This document shows positions 7,800-15,879 of a stretch of 64,000 nucleotides of DNA, one piece after another. Location: positions 310,001-374,000 of the forward strand of contig JAFEAT010000014.1 of assembly GCA_018266255.1 (NCBI GenBank). The letters are read 5' to 3'. Origin of the DNA: Cyanobacteria bacterium SZAS-4. GTDB taxonomy: Bacteria > Cyanobacteriota > Vampirovibrionia > Obscuribacterales > Obscuribacteraceae. A model generated the notes under the pieces. It saw only the letters and a program-made list of their open reading frames with translations, made no database searches and was not told the origin of the DNA. Position numbers and translations under genes: made by a program. Numbering within the stretch: the first letter of the stretch is position 1; every line of letters starts with the position of its first letter.

Positions 7800-9335
7800 C
7801 TATTTGAGCAGCCAGGGTATTTGAGGCAAGATAGACGTCGTGTCGCTTTCTTTCGACAGCGTTCTGCAAGAATCGCCGCATCCCAAAGTGACGAGCAGCA
7901 AAAATATCGAGGTTAACAGAACATGCTTGGAACCTTCTGTCTTTGCTTTTAGCTGACTGTAACCAACACCTGCCAAAATCGACCAAATCGTCCAGACGAC
8001 AAGATGGTAACGAGTGCGAACAACAAATATTCCCACGCAAATGAAGTAGAAGGCAGATGTGGCGAATAGCCAAATCCTTAGCTTTTGGAATGTTTCTGCA
8101 GATTTGTATTTAAAGACAACGAACAGATACGCCGGTAGAAATAGTGGCACAACTGGACCTGTTCGGTTTCCGAATGGTTCTTGATTGCCTGATATCCATG
8201 TCAGGAACGGTGTCATCAGTAGTACCAGGCATTTTTCCACTGAAGGTGGGCCTGCAAGCCCTAAAGCGCCATCATAAGGATGTGCTGAGTCGGCTGGTTT
8301 ATTAGTGTTAGACCAAACAGTAGCAACAGGAATGTCCGTTAGCTTTTCAGTGAGCGAATAGGTGTGCGCTAGCCAAAGCATCTCTGTAACTGCGCAAGGC
8401 ACAAGGAAAATCAGAACTCTTATAAATCGTTCTTTGTAATCTTTTGCATCAAGTCCAAACCACAAGTAGAGCACGATCATCGGCAAGATACCGAGCGCAA
8501 AAGGCAGTTTCGAAGATATCGCTCCACTGAAAATAATTGCCGAGAGAAGCACTGAGCGAAGACTGAAATGCTTACCTTTCAACGAGAATAGAATTGCAAG
8601 TGCCGATATTAAAAACGATGTCGCTCCTAAATCGTTGGTCATTTGAGCGGCTTGAATTGTGATAACCGGGCAAGCCATTACCGCAGCGATAACCGGTAGC
8701 GCAGGCGCTCGCAGCGCCTTGCTCAAGGAGCAGGCGGAGATGAGCAAGACAATCCACATTAGGAAATGAGTAAGATGTCCTGAGGCGGTGTTGTGAAAAA
8801 GAGCACTGGGAATGTAGGAGAGTTCTATAAATGATGGACCATTTGTAAATCGATATGGTGACCGCACCCAGTGATGCGCAGAGGCCCAGAGCAGTGGTGC
8901 GGGCCAGTGATATCCAACTTCGTCTGCGTTTATTGGTGGCTTAAAGCAAGCTATCGCAGCTACCAGAGCAGTCGCTCCGGTTACGATCGCTAAGTATTTG
9001 GACTCGAAATTATGCCTGAAGCTGCTTGAAATTTCTTTGTGCGTGTTGCGCAAAATTTTGAAGTGCAGATTCTTTAGAGAAATAGCTACAACCAGGGTCA
9101 TAGCGCATGAACTGATGCAGAAGCAGACTTGATTCCAGGCATTCAAATAGCCGAGTAGCCACAATTCATAACCGAGAGCGCTCAGACCGGCACCGCCCAT
9201 AGCGGCAGCAGTCACCCACGAATCGTGGTCATTGAATTTTGCCAACCGAACAAGCAATATACCAGCGCCCACTACATTCGCCGCAAGCATGACAAAAATC
9301 AAGATTGCTTGGGCGATCTCAATAATTGGAGGCAC
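7800..9335 (-). CDS. Polytopic membrane protein, GT-C-like glycosyltransferase (putative)
   Basis: A 511-residue protein with about 12 hydrophobic segments. After the third or fourth segment comes INADEVGYHWPAPLLWA, with D138-E139 in what would be the first large external loop. This is the place where GT-C enzymes of the ArnT/PMT type carry their catalytic acidic residues before W/H-rich text. I therefore call it a likely polyprenyl-phosphate-sugar-dependent transferase acting outside the inner membrane, but no family signature is decisive; an O-antigen ligase-like or DUF role is possible. The GTG start at 9335 is supported by GGAGG 5 bases upstream. It shares the polysaccharide island and converges on the flippase gene. 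Confidence 0.65.
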   Translation of the reverse strand: MPPIIEIAQAILIFVMLAANVVGAGILLVRLAKFNDHDSWVTAAAMGGAGLSALGYELWLLGYLNAWNQVCFCISSCAMTLVVAISLKNLHFKILRNTHKEISSSFRHNFESKYLAIVTGATALVAAIACFKPPINADEVGYHWPAPLLWASAHHWVRSPYRFTNGPSFIELSYIPSALFHNTASGHLTHFLMWIVLLISACSLSKALRAPALPVIAAVMACPVITIQAAQMTNDLGATSFLISALAILFSLKGKHFSLRSVLLSAIIFSGAISSKLPFALGILPMIVLYLWFGLDAKDYKERFIRVLIFLVPCAVTEMLWLAHTYSLTEKLTDIPVATVWSNTNKPADSAHPYDGALGLAGPPSVEKCLVLLMTPFLTWISGNQEPFGNRTGPVVPLFLPAYLFVVFKYKSAETFQKLRIWLFATSAFYFICVGIFVVRTRYHLVVWTIWSILAGVGYSQLKAKTEGSKHVLLTSIFLLLVTLGCGDSCRTLSKESDTTSILPQIPWLLK

Positions 9336-9411
9336 TTCTACCTCCGCCAGATCTGGAGCGCATTTACTTTATCGGTTCGGGATTGTGTCAAATACTATCA
9401 CGCAACACCCG

Positions 9412-11922
9412 TCAGAACGGGTCGTCAGGCGAAGTAGGCGCACTAGGTATGCTAGGTTGCCCAAAGTATTGCTGGTAAGTTATCAGCTTTACCGGTTGGG
9501 GATCGGTGATGTACTTGTTAATTAGCTTGTGCGCTTTGTCTTTCATCTTGTCCGAGCCATAAGCTTGAATTAGACGAATATAGAGAGCGCCGCGATCCCA
9601 AAGTCCACTATCTGTCAAGGCGCGCTTCTCCAGCTCTTTGCGTGCCTCAGCCTTGTGTCCTGTGCTCGCTAGCAACTCAACGTATGTGAGGACATTTTCT
9701 GTTGTTTGTTCTTCACGTGGAACTATTGAGAACATTCTTTTGTAGGTATCCAACGCTTTTTGGGTTTCACCAGAATTGCGATAACAGCGCGCCAGTTCTC
9801 CCAGTGTCTCTCCGAGTTGCAGATGGTTCATGCCATACGCTTTTTGTTCGATTTCCAGCGCGAGTTCCAGCGGTCTTATGGCATTTTTCGTTTCGATTGA
9901 TGTCATTTCGCGCTGATTTATGGCAATCACGGCTTGACGATAGAAAATTATGTCGTCCATGAAATCACGGGCATTAGATTCGGATGTGGCTCGTCGAAAT
10001 TCTGCTTGCGCGGCTTCCAGGTCGCCGTCTTCGAGCGCTCTGCAAGCCATAGCCAGAGCTGTTTCTGGCTGATCGGCGTCGTATCCGAGATCGTGTAAGC
10101 ACGTATCTCGATTTTTTGAGTACGGGTCCTTTTTTCCTGCCTGAGTGAAGTAATATTCGGAACGCTCGAAGTATCGCAGCGCGTTTTTCGGCGACAATGT
10201 CGTGCCGATCTCGTTGCTTGCGCAACCAGCGAAATAGGCGACTTCTTCATCTTCGAATTTCGTCAAATACTCTTTAGCGACTTTTTCACATTGAGTATAT
10301 TTCTTCTGGCGAAACAGTGTCTTCACCTGCTTCACGGCTCTTGCCTTGCGTTCAATCATCACATCTGGATCTTCTGCAGCCATATACAACGAGCTTATGT
10401 TGTGCAATAAAGTCAGCGCGTACGATCTGTAGTGCGCGCCGTGGCTGAAGTACTTGTATGCCTCCTCATAGTGTTTGCGTGCTTCTTCCGCAATGGCGTT
10501 TCGACTGATCGGATTTTTCGCTTCGTTGAATTCGCGTCTTAGTGAATCGCCAAGCTCCCAGTGCAGATCTGACTGCAGGCTCGGCGGTTTGTTCGACAAC
10601 TGAGCCTGTTTCAGGGCGGCTTTCCAGTTTGAAGTGGCCATCAAAACATTTAGCGAGTTGCCTGCTAGTTGTGCTTCATCGATATACTTTTGCAGCTGCA
10701 ATTCGCCGATGTAAGCAACTGATACCAAGCCCAGTATCAAATAGGCGAACGTGCAAGTCAGTATTTTTTTGTCAAAGAAATCTAGGAATCTGAATAGAAG
10801 AAGTTTTTCTGCTTTTCGCGGCAGCTTTCGTTGACTGCCATCCACGATGCAATCATTGACGAGCCGGAGTGCGTCCATGAGCTCTCTGACGTTACGAAAA
10901 CGCTTAGCAGGCTTCTTTTGCAAGCATTTGACGATAATGCAATCGAGCAACTTGAGCGCGTTGTGCTCTGGTGTTGTTTTGTCGTAGTGATTTGCTAGTT
11001 CGTGCAAGTAATTTGTCGAAGCTTGACTGACCTGATCTCCAATAAACGGAGGCGTGCCGACAAGCGACTCGTACATAATGCAACCAAGCGAATAAACGTC
11101 AGACCGTTCGTTCGCTCTATTGCGGTCCAAACATTGTTCAGGGCTCAGGTAATAGGCGTTCTGAACTGGATCAGCCGGCATGCCAAAGTCGATCAATTTA
11201 ATAGTTTCTGAATCGCCTTCATCAGAGTGTACGAGGATGATCTTATTCGGCGATAGATTCCCATGAATGAGTTGGCGCGAATGAGCCTCTATGAGCGCGT
11301 CTCCAACTTGTTCGAAGATGTTCAGGAAACTGGCAATATCGAGGCGTTTCCTGACTATAAATGTCTCTGCAAGAGTGTCACCTTCAACCCATTCCGTCAC
11401 TACGTATGGTGCGCCATTGTCGCCAACACCATTCTCATAGACTGTGACGCAATTCGCATGTGTCAGCTCAGCTGCTTTGCGAGCCGCTCTCTGAATGCTT
11501 CGCACTTGTGCATTGTCGGTGACGCGCGCGTTGAAGATTCGCAAAGCAAGTGGACGTTCGATGCCATCGCGGGTGGCTGCCCAAGTTGTGCTCAAGGCAT
11601 CTTTGCAGATTTCCCAAACTAGCTCGTAAGAACCAAATTTTGGAATACTCGACTTCGTTGATTTGGCTGCCGAATCTACAGGTGACGGCGTGGTCGGCAA
11701 CGGCGTGGTGGACAACGGCGTGGGAGGTAACGATTCGCTTGCGGATTTTTCGATTACTAAACTTTCGGATTCGATGTTCGATACTAAGGTGACGCCTGGT
11801 GAAGAAACGACGTCAGACACTAAAGCAACGCTCGGCGATTGCTCGCGGACCTTACTCTTTCTTGGCATATATTGTTTTATTGGCTCGTGGTAATGGTGTG
11901 AAGGGAAGCCCTGACTATACAC
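9412..11922 (-). CDS. Membrane-anchored TPR protein with Ser/Thr pseudokinase domain
   Basis: An 836-residue protein. Residues 1-95 are a Ser/Thr/Pro-rich cytoplasmic head (TPLSTTPLPTTPS near 68-80). Residues about 98-360 have a Hanks-kinase fold, followed by a membrane segment near 387-408 and a long extracytoplasmic TPR region. The fold is clear from DFG (245-247), SPEQ (260-263) and SDVYSLGC, but catalysis looks lost: no glycine-rich loop (ICKDALSTTWAAT), the ATP-binding Lys is Arg (ALR, 128), the alpha-C Glu is Ala (RAARKAA), and HRD is HGN (220-222). Probably a sensor or scaffold rather than an enzyme. The GTG start at 11922 has no strong ribosome site; ATG at 11868 is an alternative. 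It is divergent from the orphan at 12046. Confidence 0.88.
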   Translation of the reverse strand: MYSQGFPSHHYHEPIKQYMPRKSKVREQSPSVALVSDVVSSPGVTLVSNIESESLVIEKSASESLPPTPLSTTPLPTTPSPVDSAAKSTKSSIPKFGSYELVWEICKDALSTTWAATRDGIERPLALRIFNARVTDNAQVRSIQRAARKAAELTHANCVTVYENGVGDNGAPYVVTEWVEGDTLAETFIVRKRLDIASFLNIFEQVGDALIEAHSRQLIHGNLSPNKIILVHSDEGDSETIKLIDFGMPADPVQNAYYLSPEQCLDRNRANERSDVYSLGCIMYESLVGTPPFIGDQVSQASTNYLHELANHYDKTTPEHNALKLLDCIIVKCLQKKPAKRFRNVRELMDALRLVNDCIVDGSQRKLPRKAEKLLLFRFLDFFDKKILTCTFAYLILGLVSVAYIGELQLQKYIDEAQLAGNSLNVLMATSNWKAALKQAQLSNKPPSLQSDLHWELGDSLRREFNEAKNPISRNAIAEEARKHYEEAYKYFSHGAHYRSYALTLLHNISSLYMAAEDPDVMIERKARAVKQVKTLFRQKKYTQCEKVAKEYLTKFEDEEVAYFAGCASNEIGTTLSPKNALRYFERSEYYFTQAGKKDPYSKNRDTCLHDLGYDADQPETALAMACRALEDGDLEAAQAEFRRATSESNARDFMDDIIFYRQAVIAINQREMTSIETKNAIRPLELALEIEQKAYGMNHLQLGETLGELARCYRNSGETQKALDTYKRMFSIVPREEQTTENVLTYVELLASTGHKAEARKELEKRALTDSGLWDRGALYIRLIQAYGSDKMKDKAHKLINKYITDPQPVKLITYQQYFGQPSIPSAPTSPDDPF

Positions 11923-11953
11923 GCGGCTGCCAAGAAGTCACTAGGGAAAATCC

Positions 11954-11972
11954 TGGCATTTGAAAAATGCCA
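11954..11972. promoter_or_regulatory. 8-bp inverted repeat between divergent genes
   Basis: TGGCATTT and AAATGCCA are perfect inverted arms around a GAA loop. They lie in the 123-base gap between the divergent pseudokinase and orphan genes. The position fits a shared operator or a small leader hairpin. No T-run is present, so termination is unlikely. Confidence 0.3.
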
Positions 11973-12045
11973 AAAAGGTACAAGATGGACACTGACGATA
12001 AGTAGAATCCCGATCGTTCTGGCAGGAAAACATCGAGGTCCTACA

Positions 12046-12762
12046 ATGAAACCAAACAGCAGCAATAGCCTGGAATCGAGCATCAGCAGCGGCGTATCAA
12101 CTGCTGAATTTGAAAACAAGTTGTCGTTGCAAGGTGTCGAAAATGCCTATGCACCGCGTGATAGTCGCTCACAAGAGGCAGACGCGCGAGAACGCAAGGA
12201 GACCTATGTGGCGATGATGCAGGAAGGTGAGAAGAAGACGACACTGAAAGCCAATGACTTCGAGAAAATTGGACCTAAGGCGGCCGAGTTTCTGAAGCAA
12301 AATGGCATCAGCGAAATTTCGATTACACCAGGTAAGAACGGAGCCCCTGACAAAATCGAAGCGACTCTAGACAAGCCCCTCTCGATAGATCAAGACCCTG
12401 CGGTTGACGGCTGCAGGAAGTTGAAAGTGGACAAACATTTTTCTGCCGAAGTCAGCAAAAAACCTGATGGCACGATCGTCTTCGACAATATTGAAGGGTT
12501 GAAGGCCGAGACGAAGGTGCTCTATAGCTGGAAGGATGCGAGCGTCACTCATATTGAGCTGCGCAAAAACGAAAAGGGAGAGACTGAAATCACTTCGACT
12601 GGCGAGCTTGGCGCTTTCAGTCGCACCAGGACTCGTGTTAAACCAGCGGAAATTATGGAGAAAGCCGGCACACTCTTCGAACGCCTCGAGAAGCTGAAAG
12701 ATCAAAATTCCACTAAAGACAAAATGGGATATCTCCAGTTCTCAAACGTCTTCGTTGCCTGA
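12046..12762 (+). CDS. Hypothetical soluble protein
   Basis: A 238-residue, lysine- and glutamate-rich protein with no signal peptide or membrane segment and no family I recognise. The first 65 residues are Ser/Asn/Glu-rich and probably disordered. From about 70 on, alternating short strands (EISITPG, KIEATLDKP, GTIVFDNIEG, THIELRKNEKGETEIT) suggest a beta-rich domain, and a short C-terminal helix follows. The ATG has GAGG about 9 bases upstream (near 12032). It is divergent from the pseudokinase gene, which might reflect shared regulation, but nothing in the sequence ties the products together. Coding potential is good: long open frame and ordinary codon use. Confidence 0.6.
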   Translation: MKPNSSNSLESSISSGVSTAEFENKLSLQGVENAYAPRDSRSQEADARERKETYVAMMQEGEKKTTLKANDFEKIGPKAAEFLKQNGISEISITPGKNGAPDKIEATLDKPLSIDQDPAVDGCRKLKVDKHFSAEVSKKPDGTIVFDNIEGLKAETKVLYSWKDASVTHIELRKNEKGETEITSTGELGAFSRTRTRVKPAEIMEKAGTLFERLEKLKDQNSTKDKMGYLQFSNVFVA

Positions 12763-12791
12763 ATAAAGAAGCACGGACGAACGAGAAACCG

Positions 12792-13661
12792 TCAAGACGC
12801 TAACCGTTCATCAGTTTCGAGATTTTTTACACGCTCCGAATTCAGCACCAAATGCTTGGTCGTTTCGCGGCGCTTAATCGGCTTGGCTTCATGCACGCAA
12901 CTTGCAAGACCGACTGCTCTCATCAGTCGAATCGTCATCCAGCTAACGTCGATTTCGTGGGGACGAAGTCCAGATCGCGCTGAGCCTGGATGTGCGTGGT
13001 GGTTGTTGTGCCAACCTTCTCCGTTTGTAAAAATTGCCACCCACCACACATTGACGCTGTCATCGGCGATGTCGAAGTTTTTGTATCCGAGTTTGGGAAT
13101 GTGGCAAACCACGTTCAAAAACAATGGTATCTGAAGTACGAACACACCTGCTGCCAGGCTTGCCAAAGCGATTTTCCAACCGAAAAATACTAGTAAAAGT
13201 ATGCGAAAGAGAAGTCCGATTGTCAGAGCCAGAACGTGCGACTTGCTCCAATCACTGCGTTCCAGAAATCGATAGAGTGGATCGTTGATCAGGTCTTTTG
13301 CTTGAGACTGCGGATCGATGTGAGCAGGATAAGTCTTTCTGTTAAAAATCCAACCGAAGTAAGAGTCTTTCCATCCATATTTTGGTGCGTGAGAATCCAG
13401 CTTGTTATCGGTGTTTCGGTGATGGTTGCGGTGCACTGTTGCCCACCAGATCGGTGATCCCTCAAAGCAAAGGTAACCACCGAGCACCCAGAAGTATTCA
13501 GCCAGTTTGTTGCATGTGAATGTTCGATGCGCAAGGAGTCGATGATAGCCGACGGTAACTCCAAGTGCATGCCAAAAGTAGAAGATGACGAAGGCATATA
13601 TGAATGTGTCCATATTAACCGCCCAAAACGTTGATTTGTAGTTGTCCGATGTTAAAAGCAT
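12792..13661 (-). CDS. Membrane fatty-acid desaturase, delta-9 acyl type (DesC-like)
   Basis: Di-iron membrane desaturase that introduces a cis double bond into acyl chains. All three histidine boxes are present: GYHRLLAHR, HRNHH and GEGWHNNHHAHP (residues 50-56, 87-91 and 224-234 counted from the TTG at 13691). The frame is closed by TAG just before that TTG, which itself sits inside an inverted repeat, so ATG at 13661 is the better start; ATG at 13613 is also possible. With either, the N-terminus is short for the family, and the membrane segment that normally precedes the first hairpin is missing or minimal. Expected role: control of membrane fluidity, with electrons from a ferredoxin or similar donor not visible here. 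Confidence 0.87.
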   Translation of the reverse strand: MLLTSDNYKSTFWAVNMDTFIYAFVIFYFWHALGVTVGYHRLLAHRTFTCNKLAEYFWVLGGYLCFEGSPIWWATVHRNHHRNTDNKLDSHAPKYGWKDSYFGWIFNRKTYPAHIDPQSQAKDLINDPLYRFLERSDWSKSHVLALTIGLLFRILLLVFFGWKIALASLAAGVFVLQIPLFLNVVCHIPKLGYKNFDIADDSVNVWWVAIFTNGEGWHNNHHAHPGSARSGLRPHEIDVSWMTIRLMRAVGLASCVHEAKPIKRRETTKHLVLNSERVKNLETDERLAS

Positions 13662-13706
13662 ATCAGATAAATGCAATTTGTAATCATGCAACTACAAATT
13701 GCATTT
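13634..13706. promoter_or_regulatory. Nested inverted repeats at the 5' end of the desaturase gene (putative operator)
   Basis: A 14-bp perfect inverted repeat has arms at 13669-13682 (AAATGCAATTTGTA) and 13693-13706 (TACAAATTGCATTT) around a 10-base loop. A third related element, ATTTGTAGTTG at 13634-13644, is the exact complement of CAACTACAAAT at 13689-13699. So three TACAAAT-type half-sites lie at or just before the desaturase start. Desaturase genes in bacteria are often controlled by TetR-family lipid sensors that bind such palindromes; here this is inference. Confidence 0.5.
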
Positions 13707-13818
13707 GCGTTAATTCTGCTCTGTTTGCAGCCCTGAGCCCTTAACTTGGTGCAGGTAGGGGGAATCTTCGGTGCTAGCAGGGCCCCAAGCTTGACCCTGA
13801 TTGAATCCGTTCGCGGTC

Positions 13819-15186
13819 TTAGGCGAGAAGCTCCAGGACTTCTTTCAACTTGGCGTTCATTACTGCTTCAGAGTCCGCCTCTATGTTTATGCGTAAGAGC
13901 GGCTCTGTATTGGAGCTGCGGATATTCATCCACCAGTCTGGATAGGTTATGGTGACGCCGTCGAGGTGGTTCAATTCAGCGCCTTTGTGCTGCGTTTCAA
14001 GCTTAGCTATTGCAGCTGGAATATCATTTACTTTTCGATTCACTTCGCCGGAGCGAAAGCGCTTATCGATTGGAGAAATAATTTCACTGACTTTTTGGGG
14101 AGACTCGCTAAACACTTGCAGGCACTGCAGCAAGGCAATCATGCCGGAATCCGCATACCAATTGTCTCTGAAATAGAAGTGCCCACTATGCTCGCCACCA
14201 AATATGATGTCTTCTTCGCGCATGATTTTTTTGATCAGTGAATGACCTACAGGAGCGCGCCACGGTGTGCCACTGTTCGCCTCGATCACTTCTGGCACCG
14301 TTTTGCTGCAAACAACGTTGTAGAGAATTTTTTGTCTTGGGTTGTGTTTTAGGGTGTTAATTGCCACCAGCGCTGTCACTATGTCGCCAGTGACAAGATT
14401 TCCCTTTTCATCGAGTATGAACATTCGGTCCGCATCACCATCAAAAGCAACTCCTAAGTCGCAATTGTGTTTGACCACAGCTGCCTGCAGGTCACGTATG
14501 TTTTCTGGTTCTAGTGGATTAGCCGGATGATTTGGGAAGTTGCCGTCTAATTCGAAATAGAGTGGAACGATCTCGCACGGCAAATGTTTGAAAACTGGCG
14601 GAATTATTTTTCCACCCATGCCGTTGCCTGCATCTATGGCAACTTTGAACGGCTTCACTTGCGCTGCATCAATGAACGATAAGCAGTGTGCAGCAAAATC
14701 TTCTAAAACATCGCGTTCGATTCTTTTGCCTGGCAGCGCGTCGGCTGAGCGGTGCTTGTATGATTTCGATTTATCGTTACCACTTGCGATCGCGTCGCGG
14801 ATTTGAGAGAGCCCAGTTTCCAGAGAGAGTGCCTCGGCATCTCTGCCGGTAAATTTCATTCCGTTGTATTCGGCTGGGTTGTGCGATGCGGTGAGCATGA
14901 TACCGCCGTCGTACGAGTATTTGCCCACGGCGAAGTAGAGCGCGTCGGTTGAAACGAGCCCGATATCGACTACTGTTGCGCCACCATCGATAATACCAGC
15001 TGCCAGAGCATCGAAAAGCTGCGGTCCACTGACTCGCATGTCTCTTCCGATAGCAACTGTTTTTGCATCCAACAATTTGACGAACTGTATTCCAATTTGG
15101 TATGCCAACTCCTCGTTCAATTCAGAAGGATAAATCCCTCTCACGTCATACCTTTTGAACACATCTTGAATTGTCGTTGTACTCAT
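13819..15186 (-). CDS. manB: Phosphomannomutase/phosphoglucomutase
   Basis: Alpha-D-phosphohexomutase of 455 residues that interconverts hexose 6- and 1-phosphates (mannose and/or glucose), feeding GDP-mannose or UDP/dTDP-glucose synthesis. All four active-site loops are visible: the phosphoserine loop MLTASHNP with S101, the Mg-binding loop DGDADR (249-254), the sugar-binding loop GEHSGH (331-336) and the phosphate-binding loop RSSNTEP near the C-terminus. Length and order match AlgC/ManB. Whether mannose or glucose is preferred cannot be told from sequence. It is followed after 45 bases, on the same strand, by an upstream small hypothetical gene. It probably supplies the polysaccharide island to the left. 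Confidence 0.92.
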   Translation of the reverse strand: MSTTTIQDVFKRYDVRGIYPSELNEELAYQIGIQFVKLLDAKTVAIGRDMRVSGPQLFDALAAGIIDGGATVVDIGLVSTDALYFAVGKYSYDGGIMLTASHNPAEYNGMKFTGRDAEALSLETGLSQIRDAIASGNDKSKSYKHRSADALPGKRIERDVLEDFAAHCLSFIDAAQVKPFKVAIDAGNGMGGKIIPPVFKHLPCEIVPLYFELDGNFPNHPANPLEPENIRDLQAAVVKHNCDLGVAFDGDADRMFILDEKGNLVTGDIVTALVAINTLKHNPRQKILYNVVCSKTVPEVIEANSGTPWRAPVGHSLIKKIMREEDIIFGGEHSGHFYFRDNWYADSGMIALLQCLQVFSESPQKVSEIISPIDKRFRSGEVNRKVNDIPAAIAKLETQHKGAELNHLDGVTITYPDWWMNIRSSNTEPLLRINIEADSEAVMNAKLKEVLELLA

Positions 15187-15231
15187 ATCTACTTCCCATT
15201 CGGCGGCGAACTGTTTTCGACTTTGTCCGCC

Positions 15232-15699
15232 TTATTTAGCATCCTTCTTTTTGTCGTTCAAATCTTTGGCGAAATCCTCGATCCACGCTCTGTCGCCGTA
15301 ATCCGACCGCCAGACAACAACAGATAGTGACTCTGGACTTGGTTCAGAATTTCGGCTCAACTCCATTTCAGCCGTTTTTGATACATGCACGTGCTGAAAC
15401 TCAGTTTTGTGCTCGTGACTTTCATGTGAGGAAAGTTGCTCGTCAAGCGCATGAAATGAAATCTCTTCGATGCGCTGTGTTGCTGTTTCACGCTTCACTT
15501 CTGCATTTGGCAGTGCCGAGGTTGCAGCCCAGCGCCCGTTGTCTTCTTCCAGTTGTTTTGCAACTGATTCGAAAAAATCGGGTGTTTGGCGCTCGAGCCT
15601 GTACAGCTCCTGAAACAGAACGTCGGCGTCCGCCTTTCCGTCAAGAACTTCCCACGCTTTGCGCTTCAATTCAAGGGCTTTTAGCTCGATATCATTCAT
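15232..15699 (-). CDS. Hypothetical protein
   Basis: A 155-residue acidic protein without signal peptide or membrane segment. The N-terminal 60 residues look helical (ELKALELKRKAWEVLDGKAD and FQELYRLERQTPDFF); the middle is His/Glu-rich (SSHESHEHKTEFQHVHV) and the C-terminus is charged. No family recognised. It lies 45 bases upstream of manB on the same strand, so the two may be cotranscribed, and it diverges from the GT87-like gene. The ATG is preceded by no strong ribosome site. Confidence 0.5.
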   Translation of the reverse strand: MNDIELKALELKRKAWEVLDGKADADVLFQELYRLERQTPDFFESVAKQLEEDNGRWAATSALPNAEVKRETATQRIEEISFHALDEQLSSHESHEHKTEFQHVHVSKTAEMELSRNSEPSPESLSVVVWRSDYGDRAWIEDFAKDLNDKKKDAK

Positions 15700-15879
15700 T
15701 TGTCAGGAACAGCCCAAAGTGCTCATACAGTATAGCGGAGCCCTATTCATGTGCCCCTAAACAAATTCCGCCGGAGCTTTATTTGCAACGAAGCGAGACG
15801 GTAGGCTTTGCTGGCTATTATCTTGTACGCTGTCACTGACGCCTTTGTCAGGTCTTTACATGTCTGGGTTTCAACGAAT

